Below are positions 27,386-35,584 of a DNA stretch of 64,000 bases, piece after piece (position 1 is the first letter of the stretch; each line of letters begins with the position of its first letter). The DNA lies in NCBI RefSeq assembly GCF_014205275.1, contig NZ_JACHND010000001.1, positions 7,998,001-8,062,000 of the forward strand, written 5' to 3'. This DNA comes from Sphaerisporangium siamense. Its GTDB lineage: Bacteria > Actinomycetota > Actinomycetes > Streptosporangiales > Streptosporangiaceae. Made by a program: the position numbers and the translations under genes. The notes under the pieces were generated by a model. The model saw only the letters and a program-made list of their open reading frames with translations. It was not told the origin of the DNA and searched no databases.

Positions 27386-28512
27386 CCGACCTCAATGAGC
27401 TCATTGCCGCCTACGTCGCCGGGCAGCCGACCAGCCGTGTCCGGGTCGACGGCCTCCTACGGCACGTCACCGCAGCCGACCCGACGCTCGTCGGCGACCC
27501 GACAGCACGGGCACGGCTTGCCACCGTCCTGACCCACCTCGCCGAAGCGGGCGCCGTCGTGCTGCCGAAGGCACGCTCCGGCTGGGACGATCGAACGAAA
27601 CCGCCCCTGCCGCTTTGGGTCGGCAAGCCGACGAAGACTCGTCCGACCCGCGTGACCCCGACGCCGCGCGTCTGGCCTCAACCGCTGGAAGCAGCCGCCG
27701 CAATCGCCACCCGACCGGACGAACACCAGCTCCTCGATAAGATCGCTAAATGGCTGCAGAACAACCCCGGCGCTGAGCCCGTTCCTCTCGAAGAACGCTC
27801 GCTGGAAATCTTCGACGATGAGAAGGCACTCGGCGTGGAGATGACCAAACGGCTGTTCACCACGGGCACGCTGACTCTCGAACTCCTGGCGTGCTATCCG
27901 ACTCCCATCCCCTTCCCCTCCCAGCACATTCATGGAACGGGTCCGACAAAGCTGCTGGTGGCGGAGAACAACGCGACGTTCCATTCGCTTTTACAGGCCG
28001 CCCGGCAACTCGACCCCGATGTTCGCCCGGACCTGCACATCGGATGGGGCTGCGGCAATCAGTTCCCCACCTCCATCACCGCCGTACCCCTGCTCGACCC
28101 CGCGCCGACCGCCCTGTACTACGTAGGTGACCTCGACGTCGCTGGACTGCGCATCGCCGTCAATGCTGCCGCGACGGCGAACGCTCACCGGCTGCCGCCA
28201 CTTCAACCGGCGGTTGCTCTGTATGACTGGCTGCTCGCTCACGGCGCTCCTCGCCTGGACAAGTCGAACATCGGTGTTACGGATCCCAGCCCGCTCGTCG
28301 CGTGGATACCGGAGAAGTTGCGCGAGACGATCGCGGATCTTGTCCGTAAGCGGCAGCGCATCCCTCAAGAGGCTCTTGGCCTCCGCGTCCTACGTGACAA
28401 TCCGGATCTGCTTCTTCGAGGCGTCGAAGCGGCCGACGATGTCCGTGCCGGGCGCCACCTGCCTGTACCGATTGTGGTTGACGGGGCACAGTCGGCGACG
28501 GCCCATCGGTGA
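27382..28512 (+). CDS. jetD: Wadjet-like JetD: Toprim nuclease subunit (DUF3322/DUF2220-like)
   Basis: 376 aa. The N-terminal half contains ERSLEIFDDEKALG (about 138-151), typical of the DUF3322 arm. The C-terminal half is Toprim-like: LLVAENNATFHSL with the metal-binding Glu near 195, GWGCGNQF near 221-228 and YYVGDLDVAGLRIAV with the acidic DxD near 250-252. JetD is the nuclease that nicks or cuts plasmid DNA held by the SMC complex, and all acidic residues expected for catalysis appear present. ATG 27382 overlaps the jetC stop (ATGA). This is the most diagnostic gene of the operon. Confidence 0.85.
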   Translation: MTDLNELIAAYVAGQPTSRVRVDGLLRHVTAADPTLVGDPTARARLATVLTHLAEAGAVVLPKARSGWDDRTKPPLPLWVGKPTKTRPTRVTPTPRVWPQPLEAAAAIATRPDEHQLLDKIAKWLQNNPGAEPVPLEERSLEIFDDEKALGVEMTKRLFTTGTLTLELLACYPTPIPFPSQHIHGTGPTKLLVAENNATFHSLLQAARQLDPDVRPDLHIGWGCGNQFPTSITAVPLLDPAPTALYYVGDLDVAGLRIAVNAAATANAHRLPPLQPAVALYDWLLAHGAPRLDKSNIGVTDPSPLVAWIPEKLRETIADLVRKRQRIPQEALGLRVLRDNPDLLLRGVEAADDVRAGRHLPVPIVVDGAQSATAHR

Positions 28513-28896
28513 TCTGACGCACTCATGGTCGAGTCGGCCAAACACAACATCGGCAACAACGACCACGCCAGTGGCCTGCTCGGCGATCTTTACGATCGCA
28601 TCCACAACCAGCCGTCCCCGTACTTCTACGAGGAAACCGACCAGAGCCCGCCGCGGCTACCTACCGCGCGCCCCACTGGGCGACGACGCCCGGAGCCGAA
28701 CCCCAAGCGGATACCTGCCGTCTGGCCGACGTTGGAGTCCCCGACGCTGGGCTGCACCCATGCCGGTTTCACCCCGCCTGCCAGTCCTTGGACTCGGTGT
28801 CCTGTCCGGTCGCGCATCAACTCGACCGGCCGCTGACCGTGGCGCTCGCCGGCCGCGACAGCGACGCCGAGCTACAAGCCCGCACATGGATCTGGG
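28513..28896 (+). pseudogene. Decayed coding region downstream of jetD
   Basis: No intact gene with a good ribosome binding site is seen. Two stretches look protein-like in different frames: VESAKHNIGNNDHASGLLGD and DLYDRIHNQPSPYFYEE from about 28525, and GLHPCRFHPACQSLDSVSCP followed by VAHQLDRPLTVALAGRDSDA around 28750-28870, the latter with Cys/His spacing like a small zinc-binding segment. A 103-codon ORF (28525-28836) spans the first. Family unknown; they are read as remnants, or less likely a short fifth operon gene. Confidence 0.35.
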
Positions 28897-29391
28897 CTAC
28901 GGGCGCAGGCGGCGGAGGCCGTCCTCCAGATAGGCGGTGCGGCCGGCGTCTGCCGCCGAGATCGCCGCGTTCATCCTTCGCGCCAGACCTGGCAGCAGGA
29001 GCTTGTCCAGATCCGCGGGGCGAACGAATGCATACTCGTCGAGTTCCTCGGGCTGCAAACGTAGCGTCGCGATTTGGGAATCGGTGAGCACGCCTGCGTT
29101 GAAGACGAACATCAGCCCGGCGTCCCACGGCGGTGCCGGTGGCACCCAGTCGACACATGCGAGCCCACCCACCAGCGGCGCGATGCCCAACTCCTCCTGC
29201 AATTCACGGAGCAAGGCACTGACGGGGGACTCTCCCGCCTCGACGATTCCGCCGGGGATGTCCCAGTCGTCCTTGTAGACCGGGTGCACGACAAGCACCC
29301 GCCCCTCGTGGTCTCGGAGCAATGCGCCTGCCGCGGCACGAAGGCGCGGTACGGAGGCAACAAAGGCCAGGTATGACGCGGAGTCGCTCAT
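28897..29391 (-). CDS. NUDIX hydrolase
   Basis: 164 aa. The NUDIX box is GGIVEAGESPVSALLRELQEELG, and WDIPGG precedes it, giving a complete metal-binding signature. The N-terminus LRAAAGALLRDHEGRVLVVH is standard. ATG 29391 is chosen because the long upstream extension to 29616 is antisense to the kinase fragment and not protein-like. Substrate unknown. It lies within the island between the Wadjet-like operon and the recombinase remnant, transcribed towards the operon. Confidence 0.85.
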   Translation of the reverse strand: MSDSASYLAFVASVPRLRAAAGALLRDHEGRVLVVHPVYKDDWDIPGGIVEAGESPVSALLRELQEELGIAPLVGGLACVDWVPPAPPWDAGLMFVFNAGVLTDSQIATLRLQPEELDEYAFVRPADLDKLLLPGLARRMNAAISAADAGRTAYLEDGLRRLRP

Positions 29392-29431
29392 GACGGCTCC
29401 GACACTATGAGCGGCGCAAGGCCTGGCGCCG

Positions 29432-29692
29432 GTGTATCTGCAAATCTTCTCGTACACCGCTGGGGAGGACGCCACCAGCCCACCGGAAGGGAAAGACGGC
29501 GTGTCGCCCCCGACCTGTTCGTACCCTGAGGCAGTCCCTACCGGCTCTCCCGACACCCATCTGATCATTCTTCGCGGGAACTCCGGCTCTGGGAAGACCA
29601 GCGTCGCCCGTGCCATGCGGACGGCCTATGGCCGCGGCCTGGCGCTGGTCGGCCAAGACGTCGTACGCCGGGAACTGCTTCGCAAGCGAAAG
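29432..29692 (+). pseudogene. P-loop kinase, truncated N-terminal part
   Basis: The frame reads HLIILRGNSGSGKTSVARAM (Walker A at residues about 49-57) and GRGLALVGQDVVRRELLRKR, the start of the zeta-toxin/AAA-kinase-like family that normally continues for about 170 aa. After KRKAKP the sequence changes abruptly to a serine-recombinase-like tail in the same frame, so the nucleotide-kinase lid and remainder are missing. The first 40 codons have no family match and may be non-coding. Confidence 0.6.
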
Positions 29693-30119
29693 GCCAAACC
29701 CGAGCAGCTCGCCATCCTGGAAGCGCGACCGCCGCGGCAGGACCACGCGGAAGAGTTGCTCGACCGACTCCCCCACCTGACCGCCAACCTCGCCGACGCT
29801 CCTGAAGAACTCGAGCACAAGCTGGTTCGAGATCTTCCACTTGGAGGTCCGCTACGACGCCCACGCGAACACCACCCTGATCCGGGTCACGATGGACAGC
29901 GACACGATCAGTGACATCGTCAGCCTGAGCGAGAGGGTAGTAAGCAGCCCGTCACCATCAGGCAGGCCTCAAGCATCCGTGATCGAAGCCGACACCAGCT
30001 CAGGTGACCGCGAGCAGGCCTGCCCGCCTATGGCCTCGACCTCCGATGACAGCCAAGCAACGATCCCATATAACGCAAAAACGGGCACCTTCGCCCCGAG
30101 ATGGGGTAGATGCCCGTAG
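29690..30119 (+). pseudogene. Serine recombinase C-terminal remnant with frameshift
   Basis: Residues HAEELLDRLPHLTANLADAP, EELEHK and then, in the next frame, FEIFHLEVRYDAHANTTLIR and VTMDSDTISDIV match my recollection of the extreme C-terminus of actinobacterial large serine recombinases, which read on towards tRNA genes. The frame changes near 29823; removing one G restores EELEHKLFEIFHLEV. The catalytic domain is absent, so it is a dead remnant. It ends 15 bp from the tRNA gene and marks an old integration event. Confidence 0.6.
30077..30117 (-). terminator. Rho-independent terminator of the tRNA-Arg gene
   Basis: On the minus strand a hairpin with stem ACGGGCA/TGCCCGT and inner CCCC/GGGG pairing is followed by TTTTT. 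It begins 18 bases downstream of the tRNA 3' end, in the right orientation. Confidence 0.75.
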
Positions 30120-30134
30120 CGCAGATCTGGTTGG

Positions 30135-30206
30135 TGCCCCCTGCAGGATTCGAACCTGCGCACCCGGCTCCGGAGGCCGGTGCTCTATCCCCTGAGCTAA
30201 GGGGGC
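30135..30206 (-). tRNA. tRNA-Arg (anticodon CCG)
   Basis: A 72-nt cloverleaf: acceptor GCCCCCT/AGGGGGC, D-stem GCTC/GAGC, anticodon stem CCGGC/GCCGG with loop CTCCGGA (anticodon CCG), variable loop GTGC, T-arm GCAGG-TTCGAAT-CCTGC, discriminator A. CCA is encoded (30132-30134). It decodes CGG. It bounds the island on the right and is the probable integration site of the recombinase whose remnant lies beside its 3' end. No second copy of the tRNA 3' end was noticed in the window. Confidence 0.95.
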
Positions 30207-30331
30207 TCAACGAGTGATAAGGCTACCAGCATCTGGATGTTGTCCGTCACCCGGAATGGGGATCGTGATCACGGGGTGCCTGTGGCCGGGGCGGTGGGGT
30301 GCGGTGCCGGCCACAGGCCCGGGTGGCGGGG

Positions 30332-31432
30332 CTATGGCGTTGGGCGGATGGCGCCTCGGTAGTGGGAGCGGTAGTACGGGGAGTGGAGGAAGTCGACTTT
30401 GCGGACTACGTCGCCGGTCTTGGGGGCGTGGATCATGATGCCGTTCTTGAGGTAGACGCCGACGTGGGTCGGTGCACCGGTGGCTCCGCCGAAGAAGACG
30501 AGGTCGCCTGGGCGGAGTCGGGAGAGGGGGATCTTGGCGCCTCGGGTGAACTGGCTGCCGGTGTAGTGCGGGAGCGAGACTCCCGCGCGGGACCAGGCGT
30601 AGAGGGCCAGGCCGGAGCAGTCGAAGCCGCCGCGTGTCGCACCCGCCGACGATCCCCCTCCCCAGACATACGGCTTCCCAAGCTGCCGGAGCGCTACTGA
30701 CGCCGCCACCACCCCGGCCGCCCGCCGTGAGGAGGCACCCGAACCACCCCCACGGCGACCCGAGCCCGAGCCATCTCCACGACCCGAGCCATCTCCACCA
30801 TGACTGGTGCCGGAAATCTCATGGTCGTTAGGTGCGGCGGTGTCGTGGGGGTTGTTCGGTGACGCGGTGGGTGCTGGTTGCGGGTTGCTGAGGGTCGGGA
30901 GGCGTTTTAAGAGGGGTGCGGGTGTGAGGGCGAGCTTGGTGGTGCCGGCAACGGGGCTGGTCAATGGAGGAAGTGGGGCTCGTCCTGCGTCTTGGTGAGG
31001 GGCGGGATGTCTGTCCGTGTTCTTTGCGGGGCTCGTCTCCTTCCTCGTGCTCCTCGTCTCGGCCTTCGTTCGGCTTGTGTGCTTCCTCGCGGGGCTCGTC
31101 TCGTCGTTTGTGGGGCTTGTCTTGGTGTTGTGGGTGGTTCGGAGGGGCGGCTTGTCGTTGAGGGGTTTGGGGAGTGGGCGGTGGGAGGTCCAGATGACTC
31201 CGGTCGGGACGAGAGCGATTTGGTGGGTGTGGCGGGGGGTGGCGCATAGGGGTGGTGTGAGGTGGAGTCGTCGGAGGGTGTGGGAGAGGCGTGGAAGGTC
31301 GGGGAGGGAGAGGGCGGTGGGCCAGCGGAGCTGGACACAGCGGCCGAGCTGTAGGCGCGGAAGGGCGTCGCCGGCGCCCGCCGACAGGGCGGCTCCCGTG
31401 ACAAGGGCGGTGGTCACGAGCATTGTGATCAT
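30332..31432 (-). CDS. Secreted NlpC/P60 cell-wall hydrolase
   Basis: 366 aa. Signal-like N-terminus (MITMLVTTALVTGAALSAGA), a long Thr/Pro/Lys-rich then Gly/Ser-rich linker, and a C-terminal NlpC/P60 domain with LGKPYVWGG, catalytic Cys about 272 in GFDCSGLALYAW, His about 323 in PTHVGVYL and the third polar residue about 335 in IMIHAP. It cleaves peptidoglycan stem peptides outside the membrane. The long disordered linker may span the wall. Two DnaA-box-like sites lie upstream. Confidence 0.87.
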   Translation of the reverse strand: MITMLVTTALVTGAALSAGAGDALPRLQLGRCVQLRWPTALSLPDLPRLSHTLRRLHLTPPLCATPRHTHQIALVPTGVIWTSHRPLPKPLNDKPPLRTTHNTKTSPTNDETSPARKHTSRTKAETRSTRKETSPAKNTDRHPAPHQDAGRAPLPPLTSPVAGTTKLALTPAPLLKRLPTLSNPQPAPTASPNNPHDTAAPNDHEISGTSHGGDGSGRGDGSGSGRRGGGSGASSRRAAGVVAASVALRQLGKPYVWGGGSSAGATRGGFDCSGLALYAWSRAGVSLPHYTGSQFTRGAKIPLSRLRPGDLVFFGGATGAPTHVGVYLKNGIMIHAPKTGDVVRKVDFLHSPYYRSHYRGAIRPTP

Positions 31433-31885
31433 GAGTGTCCTCCTGGCTCGATGAGGCGTCGGAGCTCAGGATCACGCTGCGGGCGGTGCGGCTGGGGAGC
31501 CGAAAGCGGTTCTGTGGATTAGCTGGTCGGGCGGATACTCGGGCTGCGTGAAGGATCGTCGCCTGAGCTGGGACGATGAGGAATTCGCTTGTTGGGCGGC
31601 CCGGGGATCTGTGGATAACCGCCCAGCTCTACACCGTCCTTGCTTCACGCGGCCACACTGATTGCCCGGCGGAAGCTAGTAGACGACGTCCGTGGACAGG
31701 ACCTCCTGGGCTCGCCTGCCCGTACTTACGTGTGGCTGGAAGACGCGACAGGTGAGGTACACCATGCGTGGTCGTGAGTGCGGGTGACCGAACGGAGGGG
31801 AAACGGGAAGCTTGTGGTCAATGTGATCGAGGGAAAGTTCGGGAAGTGCTCGCGGGCGGCTCTGGGAAGAGTTAGCCTCGCGGCC
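31433..31885. other. Divergent intergenic region with DnaA-box-like sites
   Basis: No gene seen. On the minus strand a perfect TTATCCACA (31610-31618) and a near match TAATCCACA (31513-31521) lie 97 bases apart, between the wall hydrolase and the response regulator. A frame for the response regulator is open from 31778, but its first 36 codons are not receiver-like. Confidence 0.4.
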
Positions 31886-32281
31886 GTGGATGAGCTTCTG
31901 GGGCGCGTGCTGATCGTGGACGACGATGAGGTGATTCGGGAGCTCATCGCCGTGAACCTCAATCTGGAAGGGTTCCAGGTCGAGACGGCCACCGACGGGC
32001 AGGACTGTCTCGATCGGGTGCTTGCGGTCCAGCCGGACGTGATCACGTTGGACGTGATGATGCCGCGTCTCGACGGCTGGATGACGGCCACCAAGCTGCG
32101 CGCCGACGAGCGCACCAGCCATATCAAGATCATGATGATCACGGCCCGCGCCCAGGAGGACGACAAGAAGAGGGGCCTGGCCATCGGTGTCGACGCCTAC
32201 CTCACCAAACCGTTCGATCCTGCGGAGCTCATCGAAATCGTGAGAGATCTGGCCCTGTCCGCCCGTACCCGGAGCTCATGA
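31886..32281 (+). CDS. Receiver-only response regulator
   Basis: 131 aa from GTG 31886: VLIVDDDEVIRELIAVNLNL, phospho-acceptor Asp about 56 in ITLDVMMPRLDGW, Thr/Ala switch MMITARA, and Lys in YLTKPFDPAEL. No output domain follows, so it acts like CheY or Spo0F through protein-protein contact. The frame is open upstream to 31778 but without family similarity. No kinase is adjacent. Its 3' end is 12 bp from the convergent LuxR gene. Confidence 0.85.
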   Translation: MDELLGRVLIVDDDEVIRELIAVNLNLEGFQVETATDGQDCLDRVLAVQPDVITLDVMMPRLDGWMTATKLRADERTSHIKIMMITARAQEDDKKRGLAIGVDAYLTKPFDPAELIEIVRDLALSARTRSS

Positions 32282-32292
32282 GTACCGGTAGC

Positions 32293-35200
32293 TCAGGTGG
32301 TCAGGCCCTCTTGGTGGGCGTAGGCGGCGGCTTGGGTGCGGGAGGAGACGCCTAGTTTGGCGAGGATGTTCGAGACGTGGACGCTTGCGGTCTTCTGGGC
32401 GATGAAGAGGCGGTCGGCGATCTCGCGGTTGGACAGGCCGGTGGCGACGAGGGCGAGGACTTCCTGCTCGCGGGCGGTCAGCGTGCTCGCAGGGCCGGAG
32501 GAGTGGGCCGGCGGAGCGGGGGCGTCGCCGTCGGCCGGGACTGAGAGGTCGTCGGACGGCGGGGACGGCGTGGGGAAGCGGGCCCGGCGGCCGAGTTCGG
32601 TGAGGGCGTGGGTGAGTGGCGCGGCGCCGAGCGCGGTGGCGGTGGTCAGGGCCTGCCGCCATTCGGTGAGCGCCGATTCGCGGTCGCCGGTGGACAGCAG
32701 GGCCTCGGCGAGCCGCCAGCGGGAGCGGGCCAGCTCGTAGACGGCCCCGTAGTCGAACGCCTCGACCACGACCCGCCACAGGACGGGGTCGGCGACGCCC
32801 TGGGCGCGCCGCCATTCGGCCTCGGCGCGAGCCAGCCATGCCTGCCCTTCGACGCCGATGGGGCCGCGGGTGCCGGAGCCGGGGCCGAGAGTGGTCGCGG
32901 TGCGGGCGCGTCGTAGCAGGTCGTCGGCTTCGGGGCCGCTCTCGCCGAGATCCGCCAGGGCCCACAGGCCGGTGGCGCAGATGCGGATTAGGGCGGGGTC
33001 GAAGGGCTCCAGCATCGGGATGATCACGCGGATGTGGTCGATCGCGGCCCGGGGGTCGCCGTTCCAGAGGGCGTGCTCGGCCACGAGCGCCCGGACGATC
33101 TGGGCGACGAACTCGTCGTCCCAGAAGGGCTTCAGCCAGGCGAGGCGCTCCTCGACGATCGGGTCGCCGCGCGCCACCTCGATGAACAAGGCATACCCCG
33201 ACAGACGGGCCTCGGGCAGCCTGCCGACGCGCACCGCGAAACCGGCCGCGACGGCGGCGGCCTGCTTCCAGTCGCCGCCCGTGTAGTCGATGAGCAGGCG
33301 CAGGAAGCTGAGATCGGTGCCGTACACGCTCCAGGAGAGACCGGTCTCGCGGGCGAGCCGCACGCCGCGGTCGGCGGTGACCTCGGCGGCGGCGAGGCTG
33401 CCGCGCTCGTACTGCACCCGGGCGTGGTGGAAGATGGCGCGCAGGTCTATGGACAGGTCGCCGGAGCGGATGGCGCTCGCCTCGGCGAGGAGCCGCTCGG
33501 CGCGCTCGGTGTCGCCGTCGATGTCGGCGACCGTGGCGAGGCTGATGAGCGCGCTGGACTCGGCGTCGTGGACCCCTGCCGCACGCGCCACCCGCAGGGC
33601 GCGCCCGCAGAGCTCTTCGACCTCGTCGTGCCGCGTGGACCACAGCAGGGTGCGCGCGTAGGTGGCCAGCGCCCTGGCGTGCACGCGAGGGTCACCCCCG
33701 GCAGAGGCGGACGGGGCGGCGGCGACGGCGACGGCGGACATCGTGGCGTGGGCAGGAGTGGTGGCAAGGGGAGATGAGGGCGGCGTTTCGGGTGAATCCG
33801 CCGCTCGGAGTCGGCCGACCGTGGTCTCCGGCGCGCCGACAGGCGAAGCGGCGGCGGGCGAAGCGGCGGCGGGACGGGAGGACAGGTCGGGTGGAGCACC
33901 GGGTCGCCCGGTGGTCGTCTCTCGGCCAATGGTCGTCTCTTGCCCGGTGGGAGAGGCTATGGGGAAGGGGGTGCATTCTGAGGTGGCGAGGGTGACGGCG
34001 GACTTGGCGGCGTCTATGGCGGCGGCGGGCTCGTCGGCGTCGGTCAGGTAGTAGGCCAGGCGTTCCCACAGCTCGGCGGTCGGGGTCTCGGTCGCGAGCA
34101 GCTCGCGCATCTGGTTGACCGCGCGGTGCGGGTCGCCGCTCTCTTCGGCCGCGGCGGCCGACAGCAGCCCCAGCCGTACGCGGGAGATGCCGGCGACGCG
34201 CTCGGCGTCCGGGACGCGGTGCCACAGGGCGAGCGCCTGGTCGTAGTGTCTGTGGGCCTCGGCGGGGGCGCCCAGGCTCTCGGCGCGGCGGCCGGCCTCG
34301 ACGGAGGCGGCGAGGGCGCCGGGCAGATCGTGGGCCGCGAGGTAGTGGTAGGCGAGCTCGGCCGGGGATCCGTCCAGCAGGCGGGTGAACTCGCCGTGCA
34401 GCCGGGTGCGCTCGCCCGGCAGCAGGTCAGTGTAGACGGCCTCCTGGAGGAGAGCGTGCCGGAAGGCGTACCCGTCGCCGTCGGGCAGGAGCACGCCGCG
34501 GGAGACGATCTCACGCATGGCCTCTTCGAGCCCGGGGTCGTCCAGGCCCGACACCTTCAGGAGAAGGGCGTGGTCGACGCGGCGGCCCGCGACGGCGGCG
34601 GCGCGCAGCACCCGCTGCGCGGGGTCGGACAGCTTCTCGACCCGGGCGAGCAGCAGGCCCGCCAGGCCGTACGGCAGCCCCTCCGCGGCGAGCAGTTCCT
34701 CGGCGTAGAACGGGTTGCCCTCGGCGCGGTCGATGATGTCGCCGATCACCTTGGCGTCGGCGCCGCCGAGGGCCACGAGGTGGTCGGACATCTCGCCGTC
34801 GCCGAGCGGCCCGAGCGCCAGGGCGGTGACGGAGGGAAGCCGTCGCAGCTCGGCGAGCAGGGGCCGGAGCGGATGCCGCCGGTGCAGGTCGTCCGTGCGG
34901 TAGGTGCCGATGAGGCAGACGCGCTCGCGCTGGAGCATGCGGCTGAGGAACACCAGCAGGTCGCGGGTGGATCTGTCCGCCCAGTGGAGGTCTTCGAGCA
35001 CGAACAGGACGGGTCTAGCCTCGGAGACCTCGGAGAGGAAGGCCAGCGCGGAGCCGAAGAGCTGCTGCTGGGCCAGGCCGGAGCCCGCCTCGGGCTCGGG
35101 GTCGGCAGAGCCGCCGGGCACGAGCCTGCGGAGCATGGGCCTGGCGTCGATCGCCTGGGCGAGGCCCGGGTCGTCGCTGGCGCCGCGCAGCGCGTCGGCG

Positions 35201-35439
35201 AGCGGCAGGTACGGCAGCGCGTCGCCCAGCTCGGCGCACTGGCCGACCAGGACCGCGAAGCCCCGCGCGCGGGCGTGGGCCATGATCTCGGTGACGAGAC
35301 GGGTCTTGCCGATGCCGGCGTCACCGCCGATCACGGCGACGCCCGACCGCCCGTCGGTGGCGGATTCGAGGACGCCCGACAGACGGTCGAGCTCTCGCGA
35401 CCGTCCGATCAGGGGATTCTGCGCCTCACGCCACGCCAC
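32293..35439 (-). CDS. LAL-family LuxR regulator with AAA ATPase domain
   Basis: About 1048 aa. N-terminal ATPase with LIGRSRELDRLSGVL, Walker A VIGGDAGIGKTRLV and Walker B VLFVLEDLHWADRST; a long helical TPR-like middle; and a C-terminal LuxR helix-turn-helix (LTAREQEVLALVATGLSNREIADRLFIAQKTASVHVSNIL). This is a full-length LAL (MalT-like) activator, which senses a ligand through the middle repeats. The middle contains an unusual low-complexity Ala/Pro/Thr insert near 33700-33970. The start is uncertain: GTG 35439 precedes the conserved N-terminus, but the frame is open to 35586. Confidence 0.87.
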   Translation of the reverse strand: MAWREAQNPLIGRSRELDRLSGVLESATDGRSGVAVIGGDAGIGKTRLVTEIMAHARARGFAVLVGQCAELGDALPYLPLADALRGASDDPGLAQAIDARPMLRRLVPGGSADPEPEAGSGLAQQQLFGSALAFLSEVSEARPVLFVLEDLHWADRSTRDLLVFLSRMLQRERVCLIGTYRTDDLHRRHPLRPLLAELRRLPSVTALALGPLGDGEMSDHLVALGGADAKVIGDIIDRAEGNPFYAEELLAAEGLPYGLAGLLLARVEKLSDPAQRVLRAAAVAGRRVDHALLLKVSGLDDPGLEEAMREIVSRGVLLPDGDGYAFRHALLQEAVYTDLLPGERTRLHGEFTRLLDGSPAELAYHYLAAHDLPGALAASVEAGRRAESLGAPAEAHRHYDQALALWHRVPDAERVAGISRVRLGLLSAAAAEESGDPHRAVNQMRELLATETPTAELWERLAYYLTDADEPAAAIDAAKSAVTLATSECTPFPIASPTGQETTIGRETTTGRPGAPPDLSSRPAAASPAAASPVGAPETTVGRLRAADSPETPPSSPLATTPAHATMSAVAVAAAPSASAGGDPRVHARALATYARTLLWSTRHDEVEELCGRALRVARAAGVHDAESSALISLATVADIDGDTERAERLLAEASAIRSGDLSIDLRAIFHHARVQYERGSLAAAEVTADRGVRLARETGLSWSVYGTDLSFLRLLIDYTGGDWKQAAAVAAGFAVRVGRLPEARLSGYALFIEVARGDPIVEERLAWLKPFWDDEFVAQIVRALVAEHALWNGDPRAAIDHIRVIIPMLEPFDPALIRICATGLWALADLGESGPEADDLLRRARTATTLGPGSGTRGPIGVEGQAWLARAEAEWRRAQGVADPVLWRVVVEAFDYGAVYELARSRWRLAEALLSTGDRESALTEWRQALTTATALGAAPLTHALTELGRRARFPTPSPPSDDLSVPADGDAPAPPAHSSGPASTLTAREQEVLALVATGLSNREIADRLFIAQKTASVHVSNILAKLGVSSRTQAAAYAHQEGLTT

Positions 35440-35584
35440 ACCCGTGAGTATTACACGCCCCTCCGACACTCCCGGATCGGCGAACCCCCCGCGCCCGGTA
35501 GGGAAGGAACCGGTGCAATTGGATCCGAAAGCGGGGCCGAAATGGCTCTCGGCACAGGAGAGGCCCGCGCCTAGGGTCGAGGGC

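Noticed and set aside
31500..31640. Replication origin
   Set aside because: Only two DnaA-box-like sites, no box cluster, no AT-rich unwinding element, and no dnaA/dnaN/gyr genes nearby.
31433..31680. Cyclic-di-AMP (ydaO) riboswitch upstream of the NlpC/P60 gene
   Set aside because: Actinobacterial wall hydrolases often have one, but I could not find its conserved core in this leader.
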